NCBI GenBank assembly: GCA_903926565.1
Contig: CAIYJU010000157.1
Span: 1 to 41,543 of the forward strand
DNA length: 41,543 bases
From: an uncultured Bacteroidales bacterium
Lineage (GTDB): Bacteria > Bacteroidota > Bacteroidia > Bacteroidales > FEN-979
Direction of reading: 5' to 3'
How positions within the stretch are numbered: the stretch's first letter is position 1; every line of letters starts with the position of its first letter. Shown here piece by piece: positions 1 to 7,280 of this stretch. Made by a program: the position numbers and the translations under genes. The notes below the pieces were generated by a model. It was not told the DNA's origin. It was given only the letters and a program-made list of their open reading frames with translations, and ran no database searches.

Positions 1-8
1 ATAAAACC

Positions 9-341
9 ATGAATACACTAAATTATAAGGATTATATCGGATCCGTCAGTTTTTCAGCTGAAGATGAAGTTTTCTATGGCAAAATTGAGCACATCAATGA
101 TTTGATCACCTTTGAATCAGATAATGCACATGGTCTGAAAAAGGCATTTGAAGAATCTGTTGATGATTACATTAATTTTTGCGAAGAGAAAGGCATTAAG
201 CCGGATAAACCATTTAAAGGGAGTTTCAATGTCAGGGTGCAACCATCTTTACATAAACTTGCCTGTCAGAAAGCGATTCAACAGGGGATGTCGCTGAATA
301 AATTCATCGAAACAACCCTTGAAAAGGAGTTGAGAGGTTAA
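9..341 (+). CDS. hicB: HicB-family antitoxin
   Basis: This 110-residue protein has the two-part build of long HicB antitoxins. Residues about 8-60 form the partly degraded RNase-H-like HicB fold, including GKIEHINDLITFES and the helix with FEESVDDYINFCEEKG. Residues about 72-108 form a ribbon-helix-helix DNA-binding segment, with FNVRVQPSLHKLACQKA and MSLNKFIETTLEKEL. Such antitoxins bind and inhibit a HicA mRNA interferase and repress their own operon. The partner hicA would lie just upstream, outside the window; this is inferred because the gene starts at base 9. Its stop codon directly abuts an ORF6N gene fragment on the other strand. Confidence 0.85.
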   Translation: MNTLNYKDYIGSVSFSAEDEVFYGKIEHINDLITFESDNAHGLKKAFEESVDDYINFCEEKGIKPDKPFKGSFNVRVQPSLHKLACQKAIQQGMSLNKFIETTLEKELRG

Positions 342-544
342 AAGCATTTCACGCATTTTGGTAAATACCCGGATAATAAGGATGTTCATTTCAATGGCTT
401 GCTTGCTTTTTAAAACGCAAGACAACATTGTGACACCTTGTTCTGTAAAACAATATGGATTGTAGCGTAGGCCAATCATGTCAGATTTGGAGGACGCAAT
501 TTGCGTCCTCCAAATCTGAAACTCTTCATTTGACAACTCAAACC
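342..544 (-). pseudogene. ORF6N-domain gene fragment, both ends lost
   Basis: Read on the minus strand this stretch encodes FELSNEEFQIWRTQ, then YCFTEQGVTMLSCVLKSK and IIRVFTKMREML. It matches, segment by segment, the middle of the intact ORF6N protein encoded at 2246-2788. The N-terminal part ending at RFPEDFMF is missing, because similarity stops near base 544, just before a REP-like element. The C-terminal part is missing because similarity stops at the hicB stop codon. The open frame continues antisense into hicB, but that part resembles nothing in the family. I read it as a decayed copy rather than a short gene. It contains a 39-base palindrome at 481-519. Confidence 0.7.
481..519. repeat. 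Palindrome inside ORF6N fragment (copy 1)
   Basis: The arms are 19 bases each and perfectly complementary (481-499 and 501-519) around a single central T. They lie on the codons for F-Q-I-W-R-T-Q-I-A-S-S-K-S of the fragment. Two other ORF6N copies in the window have palindromes at the same codons. Confidence 0.9.
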
Positions 545-553
545 TGATAAGAT

Positions 554-600
554 CCGATGGGCTACACCCATCGGTTTATATATTACGCCCCATTCGGGGC
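554..600. repeat. REP-like double hairpin
   Basis: Two GC-rich hairpins are separated by a short AT-rich spacer. The first pairs CCGATGGG (554-561) with CCCATCGG (567-574). The second pairs GCCCC (587-591) with GGGGC (596-600). The arrangement resembles REP-type intergenic elements mobilised by IS200-like (RAYT) transposases; no transposase is present here. It sits at the truncated 5' side of the ORF6N fragment. Confidence 0.55.
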
Positions 601-635
601 TGTGTTCTCGTTATATATTTACCCCGAAACTTGAG

Positions 636-2126
636 TTATTTAAAACTGATTTTTATACTCCCTGCATTTTTTCCATTCATATCGGTGATTGTTAGGAGGT
701 AGAGCCCGGATGGCAGATGATTGCGAAGCAGGATAAAGGAATTTGATGTTGCACCTCCTTCCATGACCTTTATACCGGAGTAGTTGAAAAGCACATACCG
801 GAAGTTCTGACTCTCTCTGGAGTTATGCAGCAGAATCCGGGTTTCAGTTCCTGCCGGATTCGGGAATGCCTCAACTAAAGGCTCAGCTGGAATTATACCA
901 GAGTCAGTTCCAGTGAGGATGAAACAATCCGTTGCTATTGGTATTCCCCAGGTCTCTGCTCCCTTTTTGAAATAAACCAGTTCATTATTGTATTGTTCCG
1001 GGTAATAATCGAAATAACAATACCCGTAATTCGTTAACCCCAGCCCTGGTACATACCAGGATATAGGGCCCGATATTTCAAATGGATCAAGATAACAATT
1101 TACACCTCCGTCATAAAAATAACCGTTATTATTAATGATTTGAACCTGCCGGTTGTTGTATTCACTGAATGTTCTTGCCACTGCCTTGGCAACCCAACCA
1201 CTCCTTGAAAATTCATCCGGCATAAGGGATAGCTCATTGTTATTTGAGAGCTGAATGAAAATATAGAATTGATTCACCGTGTCATGCAGGGTAGTTGTAT
1301 TTGTAGGAGGTTGTGCATACCAGCTCTTTCTGCATGTCTCAACCTGGTAATGCACCGAGTCAGAGTTTCCATAGACCGTCTTCCCAAGTATTTTGTTGAT
1401 GTATTTCCAATTGAATGTAGATGAACCATAGGATTTAAACCCGGAAAAATGAAACTCATCACCGATATCATAATTATACACATCGGCCCAGGTAAATGGT
1501 TGAATGCCTGTTGGAGGTGTGGTTTTACCTATCAGGCTCAATTCAACGGTGTCGAATGGGGTCCAATAGATGTCATAAATTTTGGAAAGTCCAAAATGTT
1601 GACTGAGCTTTATCGTTTTCTGATTGAAGATGTTAGGAAAGGTGTTGTTGAAACTGTTTCTGGCCTGCAGGGAGATAACCTTCACAAGGTCGGTGGTTCC
1701 TGCAACACTGTCCGTAATGATGGCAGTGACTTTTGCTTCCAGATAACAATCCACACTGTCGGGAAGAGAACAGAACCGCCACGACTCATTGAGACTGGCC
1801 TGAGAATTCAAACGGATGGTATCATTCATCTTGTTGAAAAACATAAACCATCCGTCGTGGGTTTTAAAAACATTTAACCCGAGGACATCTCCGCTTGTGG
1901 TATCCCTGCATTGATAGGCAAAAGTCGATGAGTCGCGGATTGCGCGATAAGAATAAAACAGGGTGTCTGAATTTCCAATAACTTGTATTGAATCCTGCCG
2001 GAAGGATCTAAAGTACCCGTCGCTCCCCTTGAAAAACGTAATTCCAGGGCTGCAGACGTTCTGGAAGTTCTGCGAAAAAAGGATATTTGCACAAAATAAT
2101 AGAACCGGAATCAGCGCTTTTTTCAT
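636..2126 (-). CDS. Secreted protein with type IX sorting domain
   Basis: The protein has 496 residues from the chosen ATG, which begins a clear signal peptide (MKKALIPVLLFCANILFSQ). An upstream ATG at 2189 would add 21 residues that spoil the signal, so it was rejected. The last ~80 residues form a type IX secretion (Por) C-terminal sorting domain: AFPNPAG, then FNYSGIKVMEGG and LPSGLYLLTI, ending GSIKISFK. The central ~400 residues are rich in aromatic residues, Thr and Asn and match no family I recognise. The protein should be exported by Sec, cross the outer membrane by the Por machinery, and be anchored or released. Function unknown. Confidence 0.8.
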   Translation of the reverse strand: MKKALIPVLLFCANILFSQNFQNVCSPGITFFKGSDGYFRSFRQDSIQVIGNSDTLFYSYRAIRDSSTFAYQCRDTTSGDVLGLNVFKTHDGWFMFFNKMNDTIRLNSQASLNESWRFCSLPDSVDCYLEAKVTAIITDSVAGTTDLVKVISLQARNSFNNTFPNIFNQKTIKLSQHFGLSKIYDIYWTPFDTVELSLIGKTTPPTGIQPFTWADVYNYDIGDEFHFSGFKSYGSSTFNWKYINKILGKTVYGNSDSVHYQVETCRKSWYAQPPTNTTTLHDTVNQFYIFIQLSNNNELSLMPDEFSRSGWVAKAVARTFSEYNNRQVQIINNNGYFYDGGVNCYLDPFEISGPISWYVPGLGLTNYGYCYFDYYPEQYNNELVYFKKGAETWGIPIATDCFILTGTDSGIIPAEPLVEAFPNPAGTETRILLHNSRESQNFRYVLFNYSGIKVMEGGATSNSFILLRNHLPSGLYLLTITDMNGKNAGSIKISFK

Positions 2127-2245
2127 AAATTTATTTTTTGTTTTGTAAATATAGGCATAAAATTCCATAACTAAATCCTGAATTTTCATTCAAAGCCTTC
2201 ACCCATGATTTTGGGGATAAAATCCGTTTTAGTGTTGGAAGCAAT

Positions 2246-2788
2246 CTATTTTTCCGAATTCCTTTTATAACCAATCTGGTGTCTGGGTTCTACCGGTTGA
2301 TTCAGAAACTGTTTAAGTGCCTTGAAAATCACTTGTATGTTATCGGTATTCCTGCCAATCTGTTGCTCGAATTTCTCAAGTTTTAACAGGATGTCTTTGT
2401 GTGTCATCAGCATTTCACGCATTTTGGTGAATACCCTGATAATACGGATGTTGGTCTCTATGGCTTTTTTACTGTTTAAAATGCAGGAAAGCATGGTTAC
2501 ACCCTGCTCTGTAAAGCAATACGGAGCATACCGCAAACCCATTCTGTCCTGATTGGAGGTCACAAATTGTGACCTCCAATTTTGGAATTCATCATCAGTC
2601 ATTTCAAACATGAAATCTTCAGGAAACCTTTCGATTTGACGCTTAACAGCTTGTTTTAATACTTTTGTTCCTATGTTATAAAGTTCTGCCAGATCCCTGT
2701 CTATCATCACTTTCTGCCCTCTGATCTGGTAAATTTTGCTGATGATTGTTTCTTCCGGAATACCAGGAATATTTTCTTTGTTTTCCAT
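2246..2788 (-). CDS. ORF6N-domain protein (intact copy)
   Basis: This 180-residue protein carries the whole ORF6N domain: IPEETIISKIYQIRGQKVMI, DRDLAELYNIGTKVLKQAVKRQIERFPEDFMFEM, NWRSQFVTSNQD, then YCFTEQGVTMLSC and IIRVFTKMREML. It ends in a coiled-coil tail and the basic end HQIGYKRNSEK. ORF6N is related to KilA-N-type DNA-binding domains of phage antirepressors; in Bacteroidota it is common as stand-alone chromosomal genes of unknown role. A palindrome lies within the coding sequence at 2552-2580. Degraded relatives lie at 342-544, 27571-27651 and 28365-28618. The gene is monocistronic and divergent from acpS. Confidence 0.85.
   Translation of the reverse strand: MENKENIPGIPEETIISKIYQIRGQKVMIDRDLAELYNIGTKVLKQAVKRQIERFPEDFMFEMTDDEFQNWRSQFVTSNQDRMGLRYAPYCFTEQGVTMLSCILNSKKAIETNIRIIRVFTKMREMLMTHKDILLKLEKFEQQIGRNTDNIQVIFKALKQFLNQPVEPRHQIGYKRNSEK
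2552..2580. repeat. Palindrome inside intact ORF6N gene (copy 2)
   Basis: Perfect 14-base arms (ATTGGAGGTCACAA at 2552-2565 and its complement at 2567-2580) flank one central base. They cover the codons for N-W-R-S-Q-F-V-T-S-N. Confidence 0.9.
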
Positions 2789-2912
2789 TTTCTTTGGATT
2801 TTGTGGTTTTACAGTTTAATTCGTGAGTCTGTTTGTTTATTGCTTAATCGGTTTTTTTGTAAAAGGTAATCCGGTTTCATGAAAATAAAATAGTTGTAAT
2901 TTGCACCGCATT

Positions 2913-3347
2913 ATGATCTACGGCATCGGAACAGACATCATCGAAGTGGCCCGCATCCAGAAAGTGATGGAGCGCGACCTCGGTTTCAGGGACAAAATCT
3001 TCACCCCCGGTGAGATCGCCTATTGTGAAACCAAAAAGCATAAATATGAAAATTATGCCGCCCGGTTTTCGGCCAAGGAGGCTTTTCTCAAAGCCATCGG
3101 CACCGGCTGGCGGTTCGGAATCCGCTTCGGCGATATCGATATCTATCACGATGATCTTGGCAAGCCTCACATCCAAACAATTGGAGTTGCTAAAGAATTA
3201 ACAGATCGTTTGTCAATTTCAAAAATACATGTATCTTTATCGCACTTAAAAGAGATGGCGACTGCCATCGTAATTCTCGAATGTGAAATTGATGATACAA
3301 TTAAAACTCGCCTATGTCAAACATCGGATCCTACGACGAACGTGTAA
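2913..3347 (+). CDS. acpS: Holo-[acyl-carrier-protein] synthase
   Basis: AcpS transfers the 4'-phosphopantetheine arm of CoA to the serine of acyl carrier proteins. The protein has 144 residues from an ATG giving MIYGIGTDIIEVARI; an in-frame upstream start adds only four residues. The Mg-binding Asp is in GTDIIEV (D8) and the second signature is ARFSAKEAFLKAIGTGW. The C-terminal ~20 residues extend past the usual end and overlap the next gene by 34 bases. That overlap suggests translational coupling to the ligase. A possible promoter element (TAATTTGC, 2897-2904) lies just upstream. A carrier protein follows two genes downstream, which is its likely partner besides the fatty-acid ACP. Confidence 0.92.
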   Translation: MIYGIGTDIIEVARIQKVMERDLGFRDKIFTPGEIAYCETKKHKYENYAARFSAKEAFLKAIGTGWRFGIRFGDIDIYHDDLGKPHIQTIGVAKELTDRLSISKIHVSLSHLKEMATAIVILECEIDDTIKTRLCQTSDPTTNV

Positions 3348-5017
3348 AAAACTTCAACTGGAACATCGCTGAAAAAGAACTGGACTACAACCCCGGCGAC
3401 CCCATCAACATCGGCTGGTACTGCTCAGACCGAATCTGTGAAAAGGGATTTGGCAACAAACCTGCCCTGATCTGGGAAGGATCAACCGGCAATGAAAAGC
3501 GCTATACCTATAACGATTTGCGGCTTAACAGCAATGCCATCGGGCAGTTTCTCCGCAACCTGGGGGTCAGGCCCGAAGAGCGGGTATGCCTTTTCATGGA
3601 TAAGATTCCCGAACTCTACATGGGGTTTCTCGGAATTCTGAAAATGGGAGGAATCGCACAGCCCCTGTTCTCTGCATTTGGCGATGAGTCGCTGTTTGTC
3701 CGCCTCGACAACGCGCAAACCACGGCCATCATCACCCAGAAAAAACATGCTCCCAAGGTGCGCAAGATCATGGAGAAGATGCCCTATCTCAAACACATGA
3801 TCATCGTTGATGCAGACCCGGCAAAACCGCTCCTCGACCGGGAAGTGGCATTTGACATGGAAAATGCCGAAACGGTTGAACATTTCACCGTCCATCCCAC
3901 GTATGCCGAATCACCGTCGGTACTCCATTACACTTCGGGAACCACCGGACAGCCCAAAGGGGTCAAACATGTTCACTATTCGCTGATCTCGCAGTACCTT
4001 ACCTCAAAATGGGTGCTCGATTTGCAGGCCCACGACATTTACTGGTGTACCGCCGACCCGGGATGGGTTACCGGCACCTCCTACGGGATCATCGGCGCCT
4101 TCAGCAATGGGGTGACCCAGTGTGTGCTGGATGCAGGTTTTTCGGCCGACAACTGGTACCGGTTTATCGAAAAGCATAAAATCAGCATGTGGTATTCGGC
4201 ACCCACAGCCATCCGCTCATTGATGAAAGCCGGCGATGAGGTGATCAAAAAATACGACCTCTCATCGCTCCGCCATCTCGCCTCAGTAGGCGAACCGCTC
4301 AACAGCGAAGCGGTGATCTGGTCGGAAAAGGTTTTTGGAAAACCATTTCTCGACACTTACTGGCAAACAGAAACAGGCTCGATGATGATCACCAACTTCC
4401 CCGGGATGAAGATCAAACCCGGTTCCATGGGCAAACCTTTCCCCGGAATAACTGCCACGGTAATTGATGCCGAAACCCTTGAACCATTTGGTGAACCCGG
4501 GAAAATAGGACTGATCGCCATTCGTCCCGGCTGGCCTTCGATGATGCGCACCTACTGGCGCAATGAAGAGACCTATAAAAAGAAATTTCAGAACGGATGG
4601 TACCTGCCGGGCGACCGCTCCAGCATAGACAAGGAGGGCTATTTCTGGTTCGTCGGCCGTGATGATGATGTGATCAATACCGGAGGACACCTGGTGAGCC
4701 CGTTTGAAGTGGAGTCTGCCCTGCTGGAACATCCGGCGGTGGCCGAATCAGCAGTTGTGGCCAAACCCGACTTCGTGAACATGGAAGTGGTGAAAGCGTT
4801 TGTAACGCTGAAACCCGGTTTTGTGGGCAGTAAAGACCTCGACCTCGAGATCATGAATTTTGTGCGGAAGAAACTGTCGCCGCTGGCCATGCCCCAGGAG
4901 ATCGAGTTTGTCGATACCCTGCCCAAAACCAGGAGCGGGAAGATCATGCGCCGTATCCTGCATGCAAAGGAATGGGGCGAAGAGATCGGGGATACATCAA
5001 CCCTGGAAGATGATTAA
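3314..5017 (+). CDS. Acetyl-CoA synthetase-like AMP-forming ligase
   Basis: This 567-residue member of the ANL adenylating family is close in length and sequence to the short AcsA type, not the ~650-residue Acs. The ATP/P-loop motif YTSGTTGQPKG starts at residue 206. It is followed by DIYWCTADPGWVTGTSYGI, SVGEPLN, DTYWQTETG, GWYLPGDRS and the hinge region GRDDDVINTGG. The C-terminal catalytic lysine is K543 in TRSGKIMRR. It should activate acetate or a short acid to an acyl-adenylate and pass it to CoA or to the carrier protein encoded next. The A8 motif reads GGHLVS where Acs enzymes usually have an Arg (as in GHRLG). Gene order suggests an acetate-feeding role. Confidence 0.88.
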   Translation: MSNIGSYDERVKNFNWNIAEKELDYNPGDPINIGWYCSDRICEKGFGNKPALIWEGSTGNEKRYTYNDLRLNSNAIGQFLRNLGVRPEERVCLFMDKIPELYMGFLGILKMGGIAQPLFSAFGDESLFVRLDNAQTTAIITQKKHAPKVRKIMEKMPYLKHMIIVDADPAKPLLDREVAFDMENAETVEHFTVHPTYAESPSVLHYTSGTTGQPKGVKHVHYSLISQYLTSKWVLDLQAHDIYWCTADPGWVTGTSYGIIGAFSNGVTQCVLDAGFSADNWYRFIEKHKISMWYSAPTAIRSLMKAGDEVIKKYDLSSLRHLASVGEPLNSEAVIWSEKVFGKPFLDTYWQTETGSMMITNFPGMKIKPGSMGKPFPGITATVIDAETLEPFGEPGKIGLIAIRPGWPSMMRTYWRNEETYKKKFQNGWYLPGDRSSIDKEGYFWFVGRDDDVINTGGHLVSPFEVESALLEHPAVAESAVVAKPDFVNMEVVKAFVTLKPGFVGSKDLDLEIMNFVRKKLSPLAMPQEIEFVDTLPKTRSGKIMRRILHAKEWGEEIGDTSTLEDD

Positions 5018-5024
5018 TCCGTAC

Positions 5025-5044
5025 AGACGTGGCATGCCACGTCT
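5025..5044. repeat. Perfect 20-base palindrome between ligase and ACP genes
   Basis: AGACGTGGCA followed immediately by its reverse complement. There is no T-run after it, so it is not a typical intrinsic terminator. It resembles REP-like intergenic repeats and could make a hairpin in the mRNA between two operon genes. Confidence 0.6.
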
Positions 5045-5103
5045 CCCGCTTTGTGATTAGAGAAAATAATTATTAACCCAATAATGAATAGGAGAACTAA
5101 ACA

Positions 5104-5346
5104 ATGGAAGAAATGCAGGAAATCATCAAAGCCTACGTTATCAAAGAATATGTTGAGGATGACACCGAGTTAACCTACGACTCCCCGCTGATTTCAGGCG
5201 GAATCGTTGACAGTTTCTCAATGGTATCGCTGAAACGGTTCCTTGAGAACAAATATAAAATCTCTATTCCGGATGACAGGGCTACCCCTGAAGCATTCGA
5301 CTCGGTGAACAAGATCTGTGCACTGGTAAAGGAATTTGTAAAATAA
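5104..5346 (+). CDS. Acyl carrier protein
   Basis: This 80-residue protein has the four-helix acyl-carrier fold. The attachment serine is S37 in GGIVDSFSM, preceded by the usual acidic/hydrophobic helix I and followed by LKRFLENKYKISIPDD. The sequence differs from housekeeping fatty-acid AcpP (normally DSLD), and the gene is not beside fabF. It is therefore probably a dedicated carrier. AcpS, made by the same operon, should load it with phosphopantetheine. The ligase could then acylate it, and the alpha-oxoamine synthase 10 bases downstream could use the thioester. AGGAG lies upstream of the ATG. Confidence 0.9.
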   Translation: MEEMQEIIKAYVIKEYVEDDTELTYDSPLISGGIVDSFSMVSLKRFLENKYKISIPDDRATPEAFDSVNKICALVKEFVK

Positions 5347-5356
5347 GGAGGGAAAA

Positions 5357-6604
5357 ATGGCCTATACGAACAATACCCGAGGTATGTATTCTGAGATCCT
5401 GGCCGGCCTTCAAAGCGCCGGATTATTCAAGCAGGAGCGTTACATTCATTCAGCCCAGGCTGCCGATATCGAAGTTGAATTCCCCGCCGGGGCCCCCCTC
5501 AAAAAAGTCATCAACATCTGTGCGAACAACTACCTTGGGATGTCGAGTCATCCCGAGGTGGTCAAAGCTGCCCATGCAGGACTCGATTCTCACGGATACG
5601 GGATGTCGTCGGTCCGCTTTATATGCGGCACACAGGACATTCACCGCACCCTCGAACAGATGGTGACAGAATTTCTGGGAACTGAGGATACCATCCTCTT
5701 TCCATCCTGTATGGATGCCAATGCCGGTGTGTTCGAAGCAGTGCTCACCAAGGACGATGTGATGATCTCCGACCGGCTGGTACATGCCTCCATTATCGAC
5801 GGGATCCGGCTCTGCAGTGCCATGCACGACACTTTCAAGCATTCCGACATGGAGCACCTGGAGGAGAAATTGCAGCTGCACAATGACAAGCGTCTGAAGA
5901 TGGTGATCACCGACGGTGTTTTCTCCATGGATGGCGATACTGCGAGGCTGGATAAAATGGCCGAACTGTGCGAGAAGTATGATGCCCTCCTCTTTGTGGA
6001 TGAGTCTCATTCCAGCGGTTTTATCGGGAAAACCGGCCGCGGAACCCATGAACAATATGGTGTGATGGGCAAGATCGACATCATCACCACCACGTTCGGA
6101 AAAGGGTTGGGTGGTGCTTCCGGCGGATGCGTTTCCGGCCGTAAGGAACTGGTGGAGATGTGCCGCCAGAAAGCCCGTCCCTACCTCTTCTCCAACACCA
6201 TCGCTCCCCCGGTTGTTGCCGGTGTGATCAAGGTGCTCGAGATCCTCTCTGCTTCCACCGACCGCCGCGACAAGCTGGAAAGGAATACCGAATTCTGGCG
6301 CAAAGGCCTCATCGAAGCCGGGCTGATCATCAAGGCAGGCGATACCCCGATTGTACCCGTGATGCTTTTCAATGCAAAACTGGCACAGGATGTTTCCCGC
6401 GATTTGTATGACGAGGGGATTTATGCCATCGGATTTTTCTTCCCGGTAGTTCCCCAGGGCCAGGCCCGTATCCGCACCCAGATCTCCGCCGGACATGAAA
6501 TCCACCACCTTGAAAAAGCGCTCGAAGCTTTTAAAAAGGTTGGGAAGAAATATGATATCCTGGGAAAAAGCAAACAGGAGATCATTGAGCGATACGGAAT
6601 GTAA
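5357..6604 (+). CDS. Kbl-type alpha-oxoamine synthase (PLP enzyme)
   Basis: This 415-residue fold-type I PLP enzyme closely resembles glycine C-acetyltransferase (2-amino-3-ketobutyrate CoA ligase). Signatures are NICANNYLGMSSHPEV, DSHGYGMSSVRFICGTQDIH, ITDGVFSMDGD, VDESHSSGFIGKTGRG, the PLP lysine K249 in TTTFGKGLGGASGG, and PVVPQGQARIRTQISA. The family condenses an acyl thioester with an amino acid; Kbl links acetyl-CoA and glycine to 2-amino-3-ketobutyrate reversibly. Kbl is often paired with threonine dehydrogenase for threonine breakdown. Here it follows a carrier protein and a ligase instead, suggesting the synthetic direction and perhaps an acyl-ACP donor. The exact substrate is inferred. 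Confidence 0.88.
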   Translation: MAYTNNTRGMYSEILAGLQSAGLFKQERYIHSAQAADIEVEFPAGAPLKKVINICANNYLGMSSHPEVVKAAHAGLDSHGYGMSSVRFICGTQDIHRTLEQMVTEFLGTEDTILFPSCMDANAGVFEAVLTKDDVMISDRLVHASIIDGIRLCSAMHDTFKHSDMEHLEEKLQLHNDKRLKMVITDGVFSMDGDTARLDKMAELCEKYDALLFVDESHSSGFIGKTGRGTHEQYGVMGKIDIITTTFGKGLGGASGGCVSGRKELVEMCRQKARPYLFSNTIAPPVVAGVIKVLEILSASTDRRDKLERNTEFWRKGLIEAGLIIKAGDTPIVPVMLFNAKLAQDVSRDLYDEGIYAIGFFFPVVPQGQARIRTQISAGHEIHHLEKALEAFKKVGKKYDILGKSKQEIIERYGM

Positions 6605-6626
6605 AACGGAACGTTAAAATGCAAAA

Positions 6627-6694
6627 TGCAAAGTCAAAGTGCAAAGTGCAAAGTGAACGGCGCCTATGCCCGATTTTTGCACTTTGACTTTGCA
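6627..6694. repeat. Inverted repeat of CAAAGTCAAAGTG units
   Basis: A 19-base arm (6627-6645) is exactly complementary to 6676-6694. The left side also holds direct GCAAAGT repeats. It lies between the oxoamine synthase and the transporter. Related CAAAGGTCAAA-type repeats occur at 15828-15853 and 33917-33965. Confidence 0.75.
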
Positions 6695-6722
6695 ATCTGC
6701 AATTTGAAATAATATTTTTTTC

Positions 6723-7280
6723 ATGGAACAAAAATTAGCAAACCCTGCCCCATTAGGCCTGATGGGCTTTGGAATGACGACTGTGCTTTTGAATATCCAC
6801 AATGCCGGGTTTTTCCCGGTAAGCGCCATGGTTCTCGCCATGGGCCTCTTTTACGGTGGCATTGCCCAGGTGATTGCAGGCATCCTGGAATTTAAGAAAG
6901 GAAACACGTTCGGACTTACTGCATTCACCTCTTATGGCATGTTCTGGTTGACGCTGGTTGCTTTATGGCTTCTGCCTGAGATCAGCAACGGCAAAGGGAT
7001 TAAAACCGAAGAGGCCTACATGGGCTGGTACCTGTTTATGTGGGGGGTGTTCACATTTTTTATGTGGCTGGGTACCTTCGGCAAGAGCAAAGTGCTTCAG
7101 TTCGTTTTTCTCTCCCTGTGGATACTCTTCTTCTTACTTGTGATCCGCGACTGGGCCGGATCTCCGCTGATCGGTACCATTGCCGGTTATGAAGGGATCA
7201 TCTGCGGCCTTTCGGCCATTTACCTTGCCATGGCAGAGGTTCTGGAGGAGGCACGGGGAAAGAAGATCCTACCGTATTAG
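6723..7280 (+). CDS. Acetate uptake transporter, SatP/YaaH family
   Basis: This 185-residue membrane protein has about six hydrophobic segments. Its N-terminal signature NPAPLGLMGFGMTT is that of the AceTr (GPR1/FUN34/YaaH) family, which imports acetate or succinate with protons. The length is normal for the family. It is the last gene of the acpS-acs-acp-kbl run, separated by a repeat-bearing spacer, and its context suggests it supplies acetate to the ligase. Its 3' end overlaps the convergent type IX cargo gene by 12 bases. Confidence 0.9.
   Translation: MEQKLANPAPLGLMGFGMTTVLLNIHNAGFFPVSAMVLAMGLFYGGIAQVIAGILEFKKGNTFGLTAFTSYGMFWLTLVALWLLPEISNGKGIKTEEAYMGWYLFMWGVFTFFMWLGTFGKSKVLQFVFLSLWILFFLLVIRDWAGSPLIGTIAGYEGIICGLSAIYLAMAEVLEEARGKKILPY

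Noticed and set aside
5025..5044. Palindrome as a transcription terminator between acs and acp
   Set aside because: There is no T-run after it, and the genes on both sides look functionally linked, so it is kept only as a repeat.
5450..6508. Long 352-codon open frame antisense to the Kbl-like gene
   Set aside because: It lies wholly inside a well-supported gene, shows no family motif and is rich in His/Gly/Asp as expected for a shadow of a GC-biased coding strand.
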